The position numbers and the translations under genes were made by a program. A stretch of DNA of 64,000 bases. It comes from Nocardia vinacea (lineage in GTDB: Bacteria > Actinomycetota > Actinomycetes > Mycobacteriales > Mycobacteriaceae). Of this stretch, positions 56,472-64,000 are shown one piece after another. The notes under the pieces were generated by a model, which did not search any database, was not told the origin of the DNA, and was given only the letters and a program-made list of their open reading frames with translations. Every line of letters starts with the position of its first letter. Position 1 is the stretch's first letter. The stretch is from assembly GCF_035920345.1 (NCBI RefSeq), contig NZ_CP109149.1:4774001-4838000 (forward strand). Reading direction: 5' to 3'.

Positions 56472-57377
56472 ATGCCGTTGGTTTCTGATTCCGCGTCGCA
56501 CAGCCTCGAGGGTTTGTCCGTTGGTGATGCGTTGGGTGCTCAGTTCTTCGTGCCCGGCAACTCCGTCGCTGATCTGCTCGCCGGGCGAGTGCCAGCGACC
56601 CCGTGGCAGTGGACCGACGACACCGAGATGGCCTGTTCGGTGTACTCGGAAGTCCGCGGCCGCGGCTGTGTCGACCGGGACGCGCTCGCAGGCGCTTTCG
56701 CCGATCGCTGCGAACCGTATCGTGGCTATGGCGGCGGCACAGTCGTTGTGCTGCACGAGATTCGCGACGGGCGCCCCTGGGAGGAAGCGGCCGCAGCTGC
56801 TTTCGACGGGCGCGGATCATGGGGAAACGGAGCTGCGATGCGGGTCGCCCCGCTCGGGGCGTACTTCGCTGGAGACCTGCGCCGAGCGGCAGCGCAAGCC
56901 GCGCTGTCCGCCGAGGTCACCCATCGGCACCCGGAAGCGATCGTGGGTGCCATGGCGGTCGCCGCCGCGGCGAGCCACGCTGCGGCGACTCGCGGAAAAG
57001 GCTGTGTACCAAGTGAATTGCTGCACGTGGTAGAGCCGTATCTGGTTGATGGTCGGACCGCGGACGGTGTCCGGCGAGCTCGAAAGCTACTCGGCCGATC
57101 GGTAGCCGAAGCAGCTTACGAGCTCGGCAACGGCGCACAAGTCAGCGCCCAGGACACGGTGCCGTTCACGCTGTGGGCAGCCGCCACCTTTCTCTGTGAC
57201 TATCCGGCCGCCGTCACCGCGTGCATCGAGGCCGGCGGGGATGTGGACACGACGGCCGCGATCGTCGGTGGAATCGTGGCAGCACACACCGGGATCGGAA
57301 GCCGAGGCACGATACGCGGAATACCGGAACAGTGGTTGTCGGCACGTGAGCCCCTACCCGCATGGGCGACAGACTGA
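56472..57377 (+). CDS. ADP-ribosylglycohydrolase-family protein
   Basis: The 301-residue product has the family's metal-binding motifs in order: LEGLSVGDALGAQ, WTDDTEMA, GRGSWGNGAAMRVAPLG, and the C-terminal GGDVDTTAAIVGGIVAAHTG. Acidic residues in TDDTE and GGDVDTTA bind two magnesium ions. Such enzymes remove ADP-ribose from proteins, DNA or nitrogenase reductase; the target here is unknown. It is not an obvious member of the terpene cluster. Confidence 0.88.
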   Translation: MPLVSDSASHSLEGLSVGDALGAQFFVPGNSVADLLAGRVPATPWQWTDDTEMACSVYSEVRGRGCVDRDALAGAFADRCEPYRGYGGGTVVVLHEIRDGRPWEEAAAAAFDGRGSWGNGAAMRVAPLGAYFAGDLRRAAAQAALSAEVTHRHPEAIVGAMAVAAAASHAAATRGKGCVPSELLHVVEPYLVDGRTADGVRRARKLLGRSVAEAAYELGNGAQVSAQDTVPFTLWAAATFLCDYPAAVTACIEAGGDVDTTAAIVGGIVAAHTGIGSRGTIRGIPEQWLSAREPLPAWATD

Positions 57378-57599
57378 CGCCGATCATCAGCGAGGCGAGC
57401 CAGCCGGGACACGTCGGCTGCTGCTGCCGCAGACGCAACACGCGATAATGCCGATGGGCTCCCGCATCGTCTACCTTCGCTACCAGCGCATGCGCTGAGT
57501 TGGTTTATGCCAGGCCGCCTCGGAGAGAGTTTCGAACCGTCCCATCCGGCAGTAGTTCCTCGTCTCCCTGTCGGCAACACCGACAACGAAGGACCAAGC

Positions 57600-58523
57600 A
57601 TGCAAGCCATCATCGTTGGGAATCGTGACGCCGGTGTCGCCGGGATGACCCTGACTCACGACCTGCCTTACCCCCACGCCGCCGAGAACGACGTGATCGT
57701 GAAAGTACACGCCGCCGGGTTCACCCCTGGCGAGCTGGACTGGCCCGGCACCTGGACCGACCGCGCCGGCCGGGACCGGACCCCGAGCGTGCCTGGCCAT
57801 GAGTTGTCGGGCGTGATCGTCGAGCTGGGGTACGGCACCACTGGTTTGACTGTCGGCCAGCGGGTCTTCGGTCTGGCCGACTGGACCCGCAACGGCACAC
57901 TTGCCGAATACACCGCGGTGGAAGCCCGCAACCTCGCTCCCCTGCCCGCAGATATCGACTACATCGTGGCCGCCGCGCTGCCGATCTCGGGGCTGACCGC
58001 GTGGCAGGGCCTATTCGACCACGCCCGCCTCACCACCGGTCAGACCGTCCTGATCCACGGCGCCGCCGGCGGTGTCGGCTCGATCGCGGTGCAACTCGCC
58101 CGCGAGGCCGGGGCCCGAGTCATCGGCACCGGCCGGGCCCGCGACCGCGACCGCGCGCTCACGTTCGGCGTGCACACCTTCCTGGCCCTGGACACCGAGC
58201 CGCTGGAGCAGGCCGGCGAAGTCGATGTGGTATTCGACGTGATCGGCGGAGACGTCCTGGATCGCTCGACCACCCTGGTACGCGCCGGCGGAACCCTGGT
58301 CACCATCGCCATGCCACCCACGATCCAGCCCGACAACGGACGCGCCGTCTTCTTCGTCGTCGAGCCCGACCGGACCCAACTCACCGAGCTCGCCACGCGC
58401 CTGCGCGACGGCCGCATCAAGCCGGCCGTCGGTGCCGTCCGCCCACTCGCCGAAGCACCCGACGCCTTCAATCCCGGCAGGCACAGCCCCGGCAAGACGA
58501 TCATCCGCGTCAGCGAAGAATGA
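57600..58523 (+). CDS. NADP-dependent zinc-free MDR oxidoreductase (quinone-oxidoreductase type)
   Basis: From ATG 57600 (MQAIIVGNRDAGVAGMTLTH) the 307-residue protein shows the medium-chain dehydrogenase plan: substrate half with PSVPGHELSGVIVELG and NADPH-binding GAAGGVGSIAVQLAREAGARV. It lacks the cysteine zinc ligands of alcohol dehydrogenases. AAGGA precedes the start. It probably reduces quinones or enones; the substrate is unknown. Confidence 0.88.
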   Translation: MQAIIVGNRDAGVAGMTLTHDLPYPHAAENDVIVKVHAAGFTPGELDWPGTWTDRAGRDRTPSVPGHELSGVIVELGYGTTGLTVGQRVFGLADWTRNGTLAEYTAVEARNLAPLPADIDYIVAAALPISGLTAWQGLFDHARLTTGQTVLIHGAAGGVGSIAVQLAREAGARVIGTGRARDRDRALTFGVHTFLALDTEPLEQAGEVDVVFDVIGGDVLDRSTTLVRAGGTLVTIAMPPTIQPDNGRAVFFVVEPDRTQLTELATRLRDGRIKPAVGAVRPLAEAPDAFNPGRHSPGKTIIRVSEE

Positions 58524-58688
58524 ACACACACCGCCGTTCAAGCTGATTGCGATCGGACGCCGAGTCGGAGACCTGGGCCCCGATCCCACGCCGATGCATT
58601 CCGACTGCAGAGAATACGAGACAGCAACAGCGCGCCGGCTGCAACCAGAGCGAGTAGCCGCTGGGGGCGCGGTCTCAGTCAAGCGCCG

Positions 58689-59156
58689 TCAGTGCTGAAT
58701 CAAGCCGCCAACCGGGACGGGAGCGACGTGGCCGGTTGCTGGAAGGCGCTGAGCCAAGGCGAGGCCGATCTCCACGAGGGATGACCGGCGCAGGCAGGCG
58801 ATGTCCGGGATCGGAGTCCAGACCGATTCAGCGGTCTCACCGTTGGGCTCAGGTCGGAGCTGACCGCCGGTGACACGGACCTGATAGAAAATGCCGACAT
58901 TCTGGTGTTCGGCTCCGGCACGCGCGGCTGCCGCGGGTATCACCCTCGAATCCACGCCGAGCAGGCGTTCGACAATCCCGTGGCAACCAGTTTCTTCAGC
59001 GAGCTCCCGGGTCACCGCATCGAACGGATCCTCGGCGTGCTCGACCTGACCACCTGGGAGAGTCCAGCGGGTCTCGCCGCTCTGCGGTACGTGATGGGCG
59101 AGCAGCAACCGCCCGTTATCGATACAGACGGCGTACGCCGCCAGCCTGAAACTCAT
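58689..59156 (-). CDS. NUDIX hydrolase
   Basis: The NUDIX box is present as GGQVEHAEDPFDAVTRELAE followed by ETG, matching the GX5EX7REUXEEXGU pattern. From ATG 59156 (MSFRLAAYAVCIDNGRLLLA) the product has 155 residues. NUDIX proteins hydrolyse nucleotide-linked phosphates; substrate unknown. Its ATG overlaps the stop of the upstream small gene (ATGA), so the two form a unit. Confidence 0.9.
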   Translation of the reverse strand: MSFRLAAYAVCIDNGRLLLAHHVPQSGETRWTLPGGQVEHAEDPFDAVTRELAEETGCHGIVERLLGVDSRVIPAAAARAGAEHQNVGIFYQVRVTGGQLRPEPNGETAESVWTPIPDIACLRRSSLVEIGLALAQRLPATGHVAPVPVGGLIQH

Positions 59157-59482
59157 TCCCCAAAACACCCCGCCGGGGCACTTCGGGAGGACGCGGCACC
59201 GTCGGGGTCTGAGATACCGAAGACGTGGTAGGCGCGGGTCCGCGGCGGCGTCGTGCGCACCATAGAAACCAACAGCGCCCCGCTCGCCTCCAGCACTTGC
59301 AGCAGGCCGTCGGGCCCAGCCGCACGGTCTGCGTTCGCTGGGCCGCCGGCTCGTCGACTCTCCCAGCGGAACGGCACCTCGCCGTCCAAGGGCGGCGTTG
59401 TGGGGGCTAGTTGAACGGCAAGGTGGAGGTCTTCGGCAGTGACCCGGGCCCGGGGAGAGCCACTCTCAGCTGATCGGGACAT
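59153..59482 (-). CDS. Small protein coupled to the NUDIX hydrolase (109 aa)
   Basis: The frame from ATG 59482 (MSRSAESGSPRARVTAEDLH) includes DGEVPFRWESRRAGGPANAD and LLQVLEASGALLVSMVRTTP. It overlaps the NUDIX gene by four bases, which suggests co-translation. No domain is recognised. The frame is open upstream to 59611, but that extension is low quality. Confidence 0.55.
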   Translation of the reverse strand: MSRSAESGSPRARVTAEDLHLAVQLAPTTPPLDGEVPFRWESRRAGGPANADRAAGPDGLLQVLEASGALLVSMVRTTPPRTRAYHVFGISDPDGAASSRSAPAGCFGE

Positions 59483-60017
59483 CACCGAACCATACCCACA
59501 ATCGAAGGGGCACACCGCAGTTGACTCATACGCTGTGCCTGCGCCCTGGGCGTGGCCGGTCCGGCCGACTGGTCGGGTTCGCCTGGTATCTGTTGACCGG
59601 CATATCCGCACATGCCGCTTGCGACGCGGTCAGCCGTGCCTACGCGGAAAGCACCCGTAGGAGTCCCATTCCGACCTTCCGGTCGAGCCACAACCATTGA
59701 GCGGCAGGCAATCTCGCGCGACGCCCGCACACGCCGATTACGAGGCATCGCGCCCACGATGTCAGGTCTTGTCGAACTCGGGTGCAGGCAACCGACGGCA
59801 AGAGGCGGGTGCGATCTTCGGTGCCGGCTAATGGCGAGGCAGCGCCGATCTTGTCTGCAGAGCGGCACGGCTATGCCGCTGGGCGAGTGGTCGCGCGCGA
59901 GAAGTGTTGGGCTCAGAGCATGCCGGATTAGCCGGTTGCATGCTGTCGCCGGAGCTGCGCGGCAATTCGGTCGATGAAATCCCGCTGATCTGCGGGTTTG
60001 AACGGCAGAATGTCGCC
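59483..60017. other. Divergent intergenic region without a convincing gene
   Basis: Long frames exist on both strands but are Arg/Pro-rich and lack start signals. It separates the small NUDIX-coupled gene from the DD-peptidase gene. Confidence 0.5.
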
Positions 60018-60932
60018 ATGCGTATATTTGCCCGATTGTTGCAGTCTGCCGTCGCCGGCGCGCTGGTCGTGGCGGCCGGTCATTGCGTCGCGGCCGCGCC
60101 CGCCGCGAGCGACACCCATATTCAGTTGCCATGGCTGACTGCTGAGCCGGACGGCGTGCAGGCGCCGGGGGCAGCGCTGGCAGACGGAATCACCGGCACG
60201 GTGCTGTGGTCGCGACAGGCGAACACCCCGGTCCCGATAGCCAGCATCACGAAGGTGATGACGGCACTGGTCGTGATCAATGCCGGCGACCTCGACCGGA
60301 CTATCACCGTGCCGCAAGAAATCATCGCCTACGGCGCCAAGTACGACGGAAGCAACGCAGGCCTGATACCCGGCGAGGTGCTCACCGCGCGACAGCTCCT
60401 GTACGCGATGATGCTGCCATCCGGCTGCGATGCCGCCTATACCCTTGCCGAGGCGTACGGGCCCGGCCAAGACGGCTTCATCGCCAAAATGAACGAGACC
60501 GCGCGTCAAATGGGCCTGGCGGGAACATATTTCACCGACCCCAGCGGGTTGCCCGCCCCCACCGACCACTCGACCTACTCCACACCGGCGGACCTGGTTG
60601 CGCTCGGCCTGCGGGCGATGAGCCTGCCGGTGTTCCGCGACATCGTCAGGTCGCGGAGCTATCACCTGCCCGCCGGCCCGGGCAACCGCGATCATCTCTG
60701 GCAGACCACGAACTCGCTGCTGCGTGACTATCCCGGCACTATCGGCATCAAAACCGGATCCACCGACGCTGCGGGAACGTGCCTGCTGTTCGAGTCGGTC
60801 AGGGCAGGAATACCGCTGATCGGTGTGGTCCTGCACAGCTCACCCGACAGCAACGTCGCCGCAAAGGAGGACGCCGAGCGCATGTTGAACTGGGCCTACA
60901 ACCCGATCCTGAGCGCGCTGCCGATCAGTTAG
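60018..60932 (+). CDS. Secreted DD-peptidase of the Streptomyces K15 type (S11)
   Basis: The 304-residue product has a signal peptide (RIFARLLQSAVAGALVVAAG) and the three penicillin-binding motifs: SITK (Ser76, Lys79), SGC (Ser135-Cys137) and KTG (Lys245-Gly247). The SGC in place of the usual SxN is the signature of the Streptomyces K15 DD-peptidase subgroup. It trims or cross-links peptidoglycan stem peptides outside the membrane. Unlike class A penicillin-binding proteins it has no C-terminal membrane anchor. Confidence 0.9.
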   Translation: MRIFARLLQSAVAGALVVAAGHCVAAAPAASDTHIQLPWLTAEPDGVQAPGAALADGITGTVLWSRQANTPVPIASITKVMTALVVINAGDLDRTITVPQEIIAYGAKYDGSNAGLIPGEVLTARQLLYAMMLPSGCDAAYTLAEAYGPGQDGFIAKMNETARQMGLAGTYFTDPSGLPAPTDHSTYSTPADLVALGLRAMSLPVFRDIVRSRSYHLPAGPGNRDHLWQTTNSLLRDYPGTIGIKTGSTDAAGTCLLFESVRAGIPLIGVVLHSSPDSNVAAKEDAERMLNWAYNPILSALPIS

Positions 60933-61090
60933 CACCGAATGCGGCAGGCTGCCTGCGGATCCCGGTGCGCACCAGGACGATCCGCGGCCACAGGACGACC
61001 GTGTCCGCCAACCTGGCCACCGCCAGGTAGGCACGCATGCCGCGATCGGGGTGGTGAATAGCTCGCCGATCGCGGTCATCGTGAGGCATC

Positions 61091-61385
61091 GAGGCGCTGC
61101 TGACTGCTGCGGGGGACTCCGCCCACCTCGGCGATTTCGCACTCGTGACGATGCTTGGCTTGTTGGGGTTGCGGATCTTCGAAGCCTGTCACTCCGACAT
61201 CGAAGACCTCGGCGAGGAACATGGCCACCGCGTACTACATGTGGTGGGCGAAGGCGCCGAAGTCGTTCTGGTGCCCTGCCTCCGGCAGTCGGCCGGGCAA
61301 TCGACCGATCGCGTGGTGACCGGTTGTGCGGCTGCGGCCGATCCTGCTGAACACTCGCATCCGACGGATGGACCCGGCCGTTCAT
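61091..61385 (+). pseudogene. Degraded tyrosine recombinase (integrase) fragment
   Basis: One frame reads HLGDFALVTMLGLLGLRIFE then DIEDLGEEHGHRVLHVVG, the helix-beta part of XerC/D-like integrases with the catalytic Arg in GLRIFE. The continuation PPAVGRAIDR and then GxILLNT-like text sits in two other frames, so at least two frameshifts have occurred. The N-terminal and final catalytic portions are missing. This is a relic of a former mobile element. Confidence 0.75.
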
Positions 61386-61641
61386 GTCGTACAACCCAGT
61401 TCGAGTTCGACCGCTGCGGGGTTTTGGCGGCGTGGCGATATAGCGTCGCCGTGCCCGATTTCAGCGGTGGACGTGTCGTCGCGATTATGTGGACGCATTT
61501 ACTCCGTGGTCCAGTACGCGCACGGGCATCAAATGTGACGAAGTCCAACCGAGGAATGTGAAGCAGGTCATTGCCCGAGAAGGCGTGGTTGGGCATCGTC
61601 AGCAATTCGTTTTTGGAAAGAACCTGGTTGGAGATGCCTGA

Positions 61642-61872
61642 ATGGCCGACCACGATTTTGCTTACGACCTCACGCTGGACGAGGCACGACGGCGCAGCGC
61701 CGTCGTCGCGGCGCTCGGTGACGACTGGGATCCGGTCGCGGTGCTCGCCGAGGAAGACCTGGCCTACGACATGCTGTACTCGAATCTCGACGATGAGCAG
61801 CAGCGGATCTATGAGGAACTCGTCCGGGCCGGGATCCTGCCGGATCGGGCCACGCGCCAGATTGCCGACTGA
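61642..61872 (+). CDS. Small conserved-looking acidic protein (76 aa, DUF6400-like)
   Basis: The product starts MADHDFAYDLTLDEARRRSA and contains VVAALGDDWDPVAVLAEEDL and a C-terminal VRAGILPDRAT. This pattern resembles small actinobacterial proteins I recall as DUF6400; the function is unknown. GGAG lies 8 bases upstream of the ATG. It lies in the decayed region but appears intact. Confidence 0.65.
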   Translation: MADHDFAYDLTLDEARRRSAVVAALGDDWDPVAVLAEEDLAYDMLYSNLDDEQQRIYEELVRAGILPDRATRQIAD

Positions 61873-61977
61873 TCTCACCACCGAGTCATGACTGGTGATC
61901 GTCGTGTTGCCTCCGGCGAGTCGTGACCTAGCTACTCCGGCTCTCGGCTGAGTTTCGTGGCAGTGGATCCGAAGCAA

Positions 61978-62140
61978 TGCCGCCTATCGTGCGTTTCTCT
62001 ACGGCCACGCGGCCGCACCCTGAGGTTCGACGGTCGGTGGCCGCAGTGATCTTGCGGGCCATCGCAACCACGGCGGGACTGGACTCACCCTTGCCGGACC
62101 CGGCGGCGGCTTCGACGGCGACCAGGACGGTGTGGCGGAT
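61978..62140. repeat. Left copy of a direct repeat: truncated end of the right-edge gene
   Basis: This segment matches 63571-63806, with a deletion of about 70 bases removing the stop codon region and a terminator hairpin, plus scattered base changes. It is a dead fragment of the 3' end of the gene at 63693. It abuts the end of the XRE pseudogene. Confidence 0.8.
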
Positions 62141-62144
62141 AGCG

Positions 62145-62658
62145 TCATTCGAGTTCGCGTCCGGCCAGCCATAGTTGTTCGAAGTGCCCGATCGCGGCCC
62201 GGACGAATGTCGATTCGTCGATGCGGAATCCGCTCAGCTGTTGGGTGGTTCCGGTGGTGAAGGCGAGGAAGGCGACGGCGTCGTCGAAAATTTATCCGGT
62301 AGCGCGCCCGATGTACCTCGGCGAGCATCGCGGCGTAGAACTCGCTGTCGGACAACGGCTTCAGCGTCGCACTCGCGAGCGGCGCGCGACCGCTGAGGGC
62401 GGCACTGTCGATGCCGCGCGATCGGTCGGCTCGCATCCAGCGCTGCTTCCACTCCGAGCTATCGCCGCCGCACCCTTCGACGAACGCCTGTGTCTGCTCC
62501 CAGGATGGGAACCGGTGCCCATTGAGTATCGCGGACACGGTAGCGGAACTTGCATTGATCGCAGCGGCGAGCACTCGATATTTCGGACGGCCCGCGGCGC
62601 GGTGTAGTTCCCTGAGCGACAAGGCGAAGCTGTCGGTCGGCCGGTCCCGGTGTGACAA
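62145..62658 (-). pseudogene. Collapsed XRE-family regulator with internal deletion and frameshift
   Basis: The 5' part encodes an HTH domain (LSLRELHRAAGRPKYRVLAA; SSATVSAILNGHRFPSWEQT) and continues to DSEFYAAMLAEVHRARYRI. A frame change then leads to DDAVAFLAFTTGTTQQLSGF and FVRAAIGHFEQLWLAGRELE, ending at 62145-62147. Related actinobacterial regulators have about 100 or more residues between these two segments, so an internal deletion plus frameshift is the simplest explanation. It should be inactive. Confidence 0.7.
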
Positions 62659-62753
62659 GCGGCCTGTACCGCAATGCGAGGTTTATCCATGCCCACCCGG
62701 ACGACGCCACGCACGGGACCGACGAACATAGGTGGTTCAGTGTGCGGTGGCGG

Positions 62754-63356
62754 TCAGCACTGTACGTCCACATCAGGGGCATTCGCGGCGAAGGATACGT
62801 GCACGTGGTCGTAGTGATTTGCGGTCGGGCTCCCTCTGTCTTCCATGTACGACCAGCCGTTGCCGTCGTTGTATCGCTGCCGCCAGATCACGTAGGTCAC
62901 ACCGAAACGCTGCTGATTGGCCAGCACGAATTCGGCGATCGCATCGCCGTGTGCGGAATCAGATGTCATGAAATCGACTGCCAGGCCGGCGCCGTGATCG
63001 CCGTCGCCACGGCTCAAAGCACCGCCGATGTCGGTGATCCCGAACATCTTTCCGAGGAAGTTTCCCACCTGTGCAACATGCGGTCGGGTGCCGGCGAGTT
63101 CGGTCGAACACGGGACGCGTAGGTGTTTGATGTATTCCTCGGCCGACGGTGGTAGTTGCTCGGCCGCAGCTGCCGGTGCCGGCTGTGCCGTCGACGGCGC
63201 GGCGGCAGGGGCTGCTTGGACCGCGGCATGCTGAGCGGTCGGGCTCGCCACCCACAGCACGACCGCGACAATGGCAGCGATGCCACACGCAGCCACAACC
63301 ACAGCTAGCGGAGTGCGCTTGCGGCCTACCGGACGTCTGCGGTGTTGACCAGGCAT
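62754..63356 (-). CDS. Secreted or membrane-anchored LAS-type metallopeptidase-like protein
   Basis: The 200-residue product has a membrane anchor or uncleaved signal (LAVVVAACGIAAIVAVVLWV), an Ala/Pro linker and a C-terminal domain with HGAGLAVDF and HYDHVHVSF. The His-x6-Asp and His-x-His arrangement is the zinc site of LAS enzymes such as D-Ala-D-Ala peptidases and M15/VanY-like peptidases. Peptidoglycan cleavage is likely, but the exact bond is unknown. It is surrounded by decayed sequences yet looks intact. Confidence 0.8.
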   Translation of the reverse strand: MPGQHRRRPVGRKRTPLAVVVAACGIAAIVAVVLWVASPTAQHAAVQAAPAAAPSTAQPAPAAAAEQLPPSAEEYIKHLRVPCSTELAGTRPHVAQVGNFLGKMFGITDIGGALSRGDGDHGAGLAVDFMTSDSAHGDAIAEFVLANQQRFGVTYVIWRQRYNDGNGWSYMEDRGSPTANHYDHVHVSFAANAPDVDVQC

Positions 63357-63570
63357 AATATTGATTACTGGCTATCGTTGGGGACACGTCACCGATACAT
63401 TACGAAATGATCTCGGAAATGTCACGCGGACATGGCCAGGTGCCGCCGACGTGGAGGACCCATCACGGTGGTCCGTCCATCGGCTTCAGCCCGAACGCGA
63501 TCACACCCGCCTGACCTCCAGACCCGATCCAGCACCCGGCTACCGTGCGGTGAATTCACTCTTCTGGCCG

Positions 63571-63806
63571 CCTATTGCGCGTTTCTTAACGGCCACGCGG
63601 TCGCACCCTGAGATTCGACGGTCGGTGGCCCAGTCGCGGGGTCCGGACAAAGACCCCGCGACCAGCTACCAGCTGCGCCGACCCCGCACCCGTCAGGCGG
63701 CGTCGAGGGCCGCGGTGATCTTGCGGGCCATCGCAACCACGGCGGGACTGGACTCACCCTTGCGGGACCCGGCGGCGGCTTCGACGGCGACCAGGACGGT
63801 GTCGCG
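63571..63806. repeat. Right copy of the direct repeat (native end of the edge gene)
   Basis: This is the intact version of the sequence duplicated at 61978-62140, covering the 3' end and downstream flank of the partial gene at 63693. It contains the segment missing from the left copy, including a terminator-like hairpin. The two copies bracket about 1.4 kb holding the XRE pseudogene and the LAS peptidase gene. Confidence 0.8.
63633..63662 (-). terminator. Terminator-like hairpin after the right-edge gene
   Basis: GTCGCGGGGTC (63633-63643) pairs with GACCCCGCGAC (63652-63662). It lies 31 bases past the stop of the minus-strand gene and is the part deleted in the left repeat copy. Confidence 0.65.
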
Positions 63807-64000
63807 GAAGTTGTCGGCCTCGTCCGGATGCTGGGTGCCGAGCAGGCTCATGGCCGCGGTCAGGCTCGGCAGCACCTGGTCGGCGAGTTCGGCGACGGAC
63901 TTGCCCGGCAAGTGGATGTCCTTGGACTTGGCGGCGAGCACATGCCCGACCAGCCCGGTCGCCGAGGTCAGGGCAATGGAGCCGTGCGTGATGCCTTTGT
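63693..64000 (-). CDS. Hypothetical protein, C-terminal part (runs off the window)
   Basis: The visible 102 residues include GITHGSIALTSATGLVGHVL, KSKDIHLPGKSVAELADQ and VAVEAAAGSRKGESSPAVVA, ending KITAALDAA. It is mostly alpha-helical; I do not recognise a family. The gene continues beyond base 64000. A decayed copy of its 3' end is at 61978-62140. Confidence 0.7.
   Translation of the reverse strand, partial: KGITHGSIALTSATGLVGHVLAAKSKDIHLPGKSVAELADQVLPSLTAAMSLLGTQHPDEADNFRDTVLVAVEAAAGSRKGESSPAVVAMARKITAALDAA

Noticed and set aside
56125..57033. Plus-strand frame overlapping the ADP-ribosylglycohydrolase gene
   Set aside because: It is out of frame with the recognisable enzyme motifs and has biased composition.
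59612..59977. Plus-strand 121-codon frame upstream of the DD-peptidase gene
   Set aside because: No start signal or family; composition suggests a chance frame in high-GC DNA.
60925..61038. Minus-strand 37-codon frame starting MRAYLAVARLADTVVLWPRI
   Set aside because: It has a hydrophobic stretch and looked possibly real, but it overlaps the end of the DD-peptidase gene, has no ribosome-binding site and is shorter than I can support.

Overview
The window is high-GC actinobacterial DNA, most likely from Nocardia or a close relative. The best evidence is a block with the gene order of the mycobacterial Rv3001c-Rv3010c region (ilvC, ilvN, ilvB, a cfp6-like PH protein, a DoxX protein, lppZ, gatB, pfkA). 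It is supported by an AlkB alkane hydroxylase, an Rpf-type protein, many GTG starts and many 4-base ATGA/GTGA gene overlaps. No rRNA or tRNA gene and no CRISPR array was seen.

Layout. (1) 1-1.3 kb: the end of a LacI-type regulator and an inositol-dehydrogenase-like gene. (2) 1.5-10.8 kb: an accessory, defence-like stretch. It holds a 7-bp tandem repeat, small unknown genes, a TerD domain fused to a probable PD-(D/E)XK nuclease, a frameshifted copy of the end of the inositol-dehydrogenase gene, an HTH/TPR-like regulator divergent from four overlapping small unknown genes, and an mcrB-mcrC type IV restriction pair. (3) 11.3-19.3 kb: a MoxR ATPase and VWA protein pair with a possible small gene between them, two small secreted proteins, a double-hotdog thioesterase, AlkB and a secreted lipase. 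(4) 19.6-34.1 kb: the conserved core. It includes the ilvBNC operon with a visible attenuator and a 17-residue leader peptide, ilvD, doxX, lppZ, gatB and pfkA, with a lipoprotein hydrolase and a double ribbon-helix-helix antitoxin-like gene inserted. (5) 34.1-48.3 kb: a Ser/Thr kinase, a beta-lactamase-like lipoprotein, an adenosine-specific kinase, an OYE/TetR/DUF488 group around a palindromic operator, HrpB, a FIST and Ub-Mut7-C pair, a MerR-HEAT plus HEAT operon, a hemerythrin protein and Rpf. (6) 48.5-55.9 kb: the most unusual segment. Two paralogous proteins each join a polyprenyl diphosphate synthase domain (N-terminal) to a class I terpene cyclase domain (C-terminal). They enclose an ABC exporter pair, share a conserved upstream element and lie next to an ABC exporter gene that has lost its Walker A region. 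(7) 56.5-64 kb: ADP-ribosylglycohydrolase, MDR oxidoreductase, NUDIX and DD-peptidase genes. They are followed by a decayed stretch with an integrase relic, a collapsed XRE regulator and a direct repeat of the end of the right-edge gene.

How the genes work together. ilvBNC and ilvD supply valine and isoleucine precursors, and the leader peptide senses branched-chain aminoacyl-tRNA. The TerD-nuclease and McrBC probably act against foreign DNA. In the terpene cluster each fusion protein carries motifs for both chain elongation and cyclisation, so each could go from C5 units to a cyclised terpene, and the enclosed ABC-2 exporter is a candidate for moving or tolerating the product. All functions are inferred from motifs and gene context; no database search was run.
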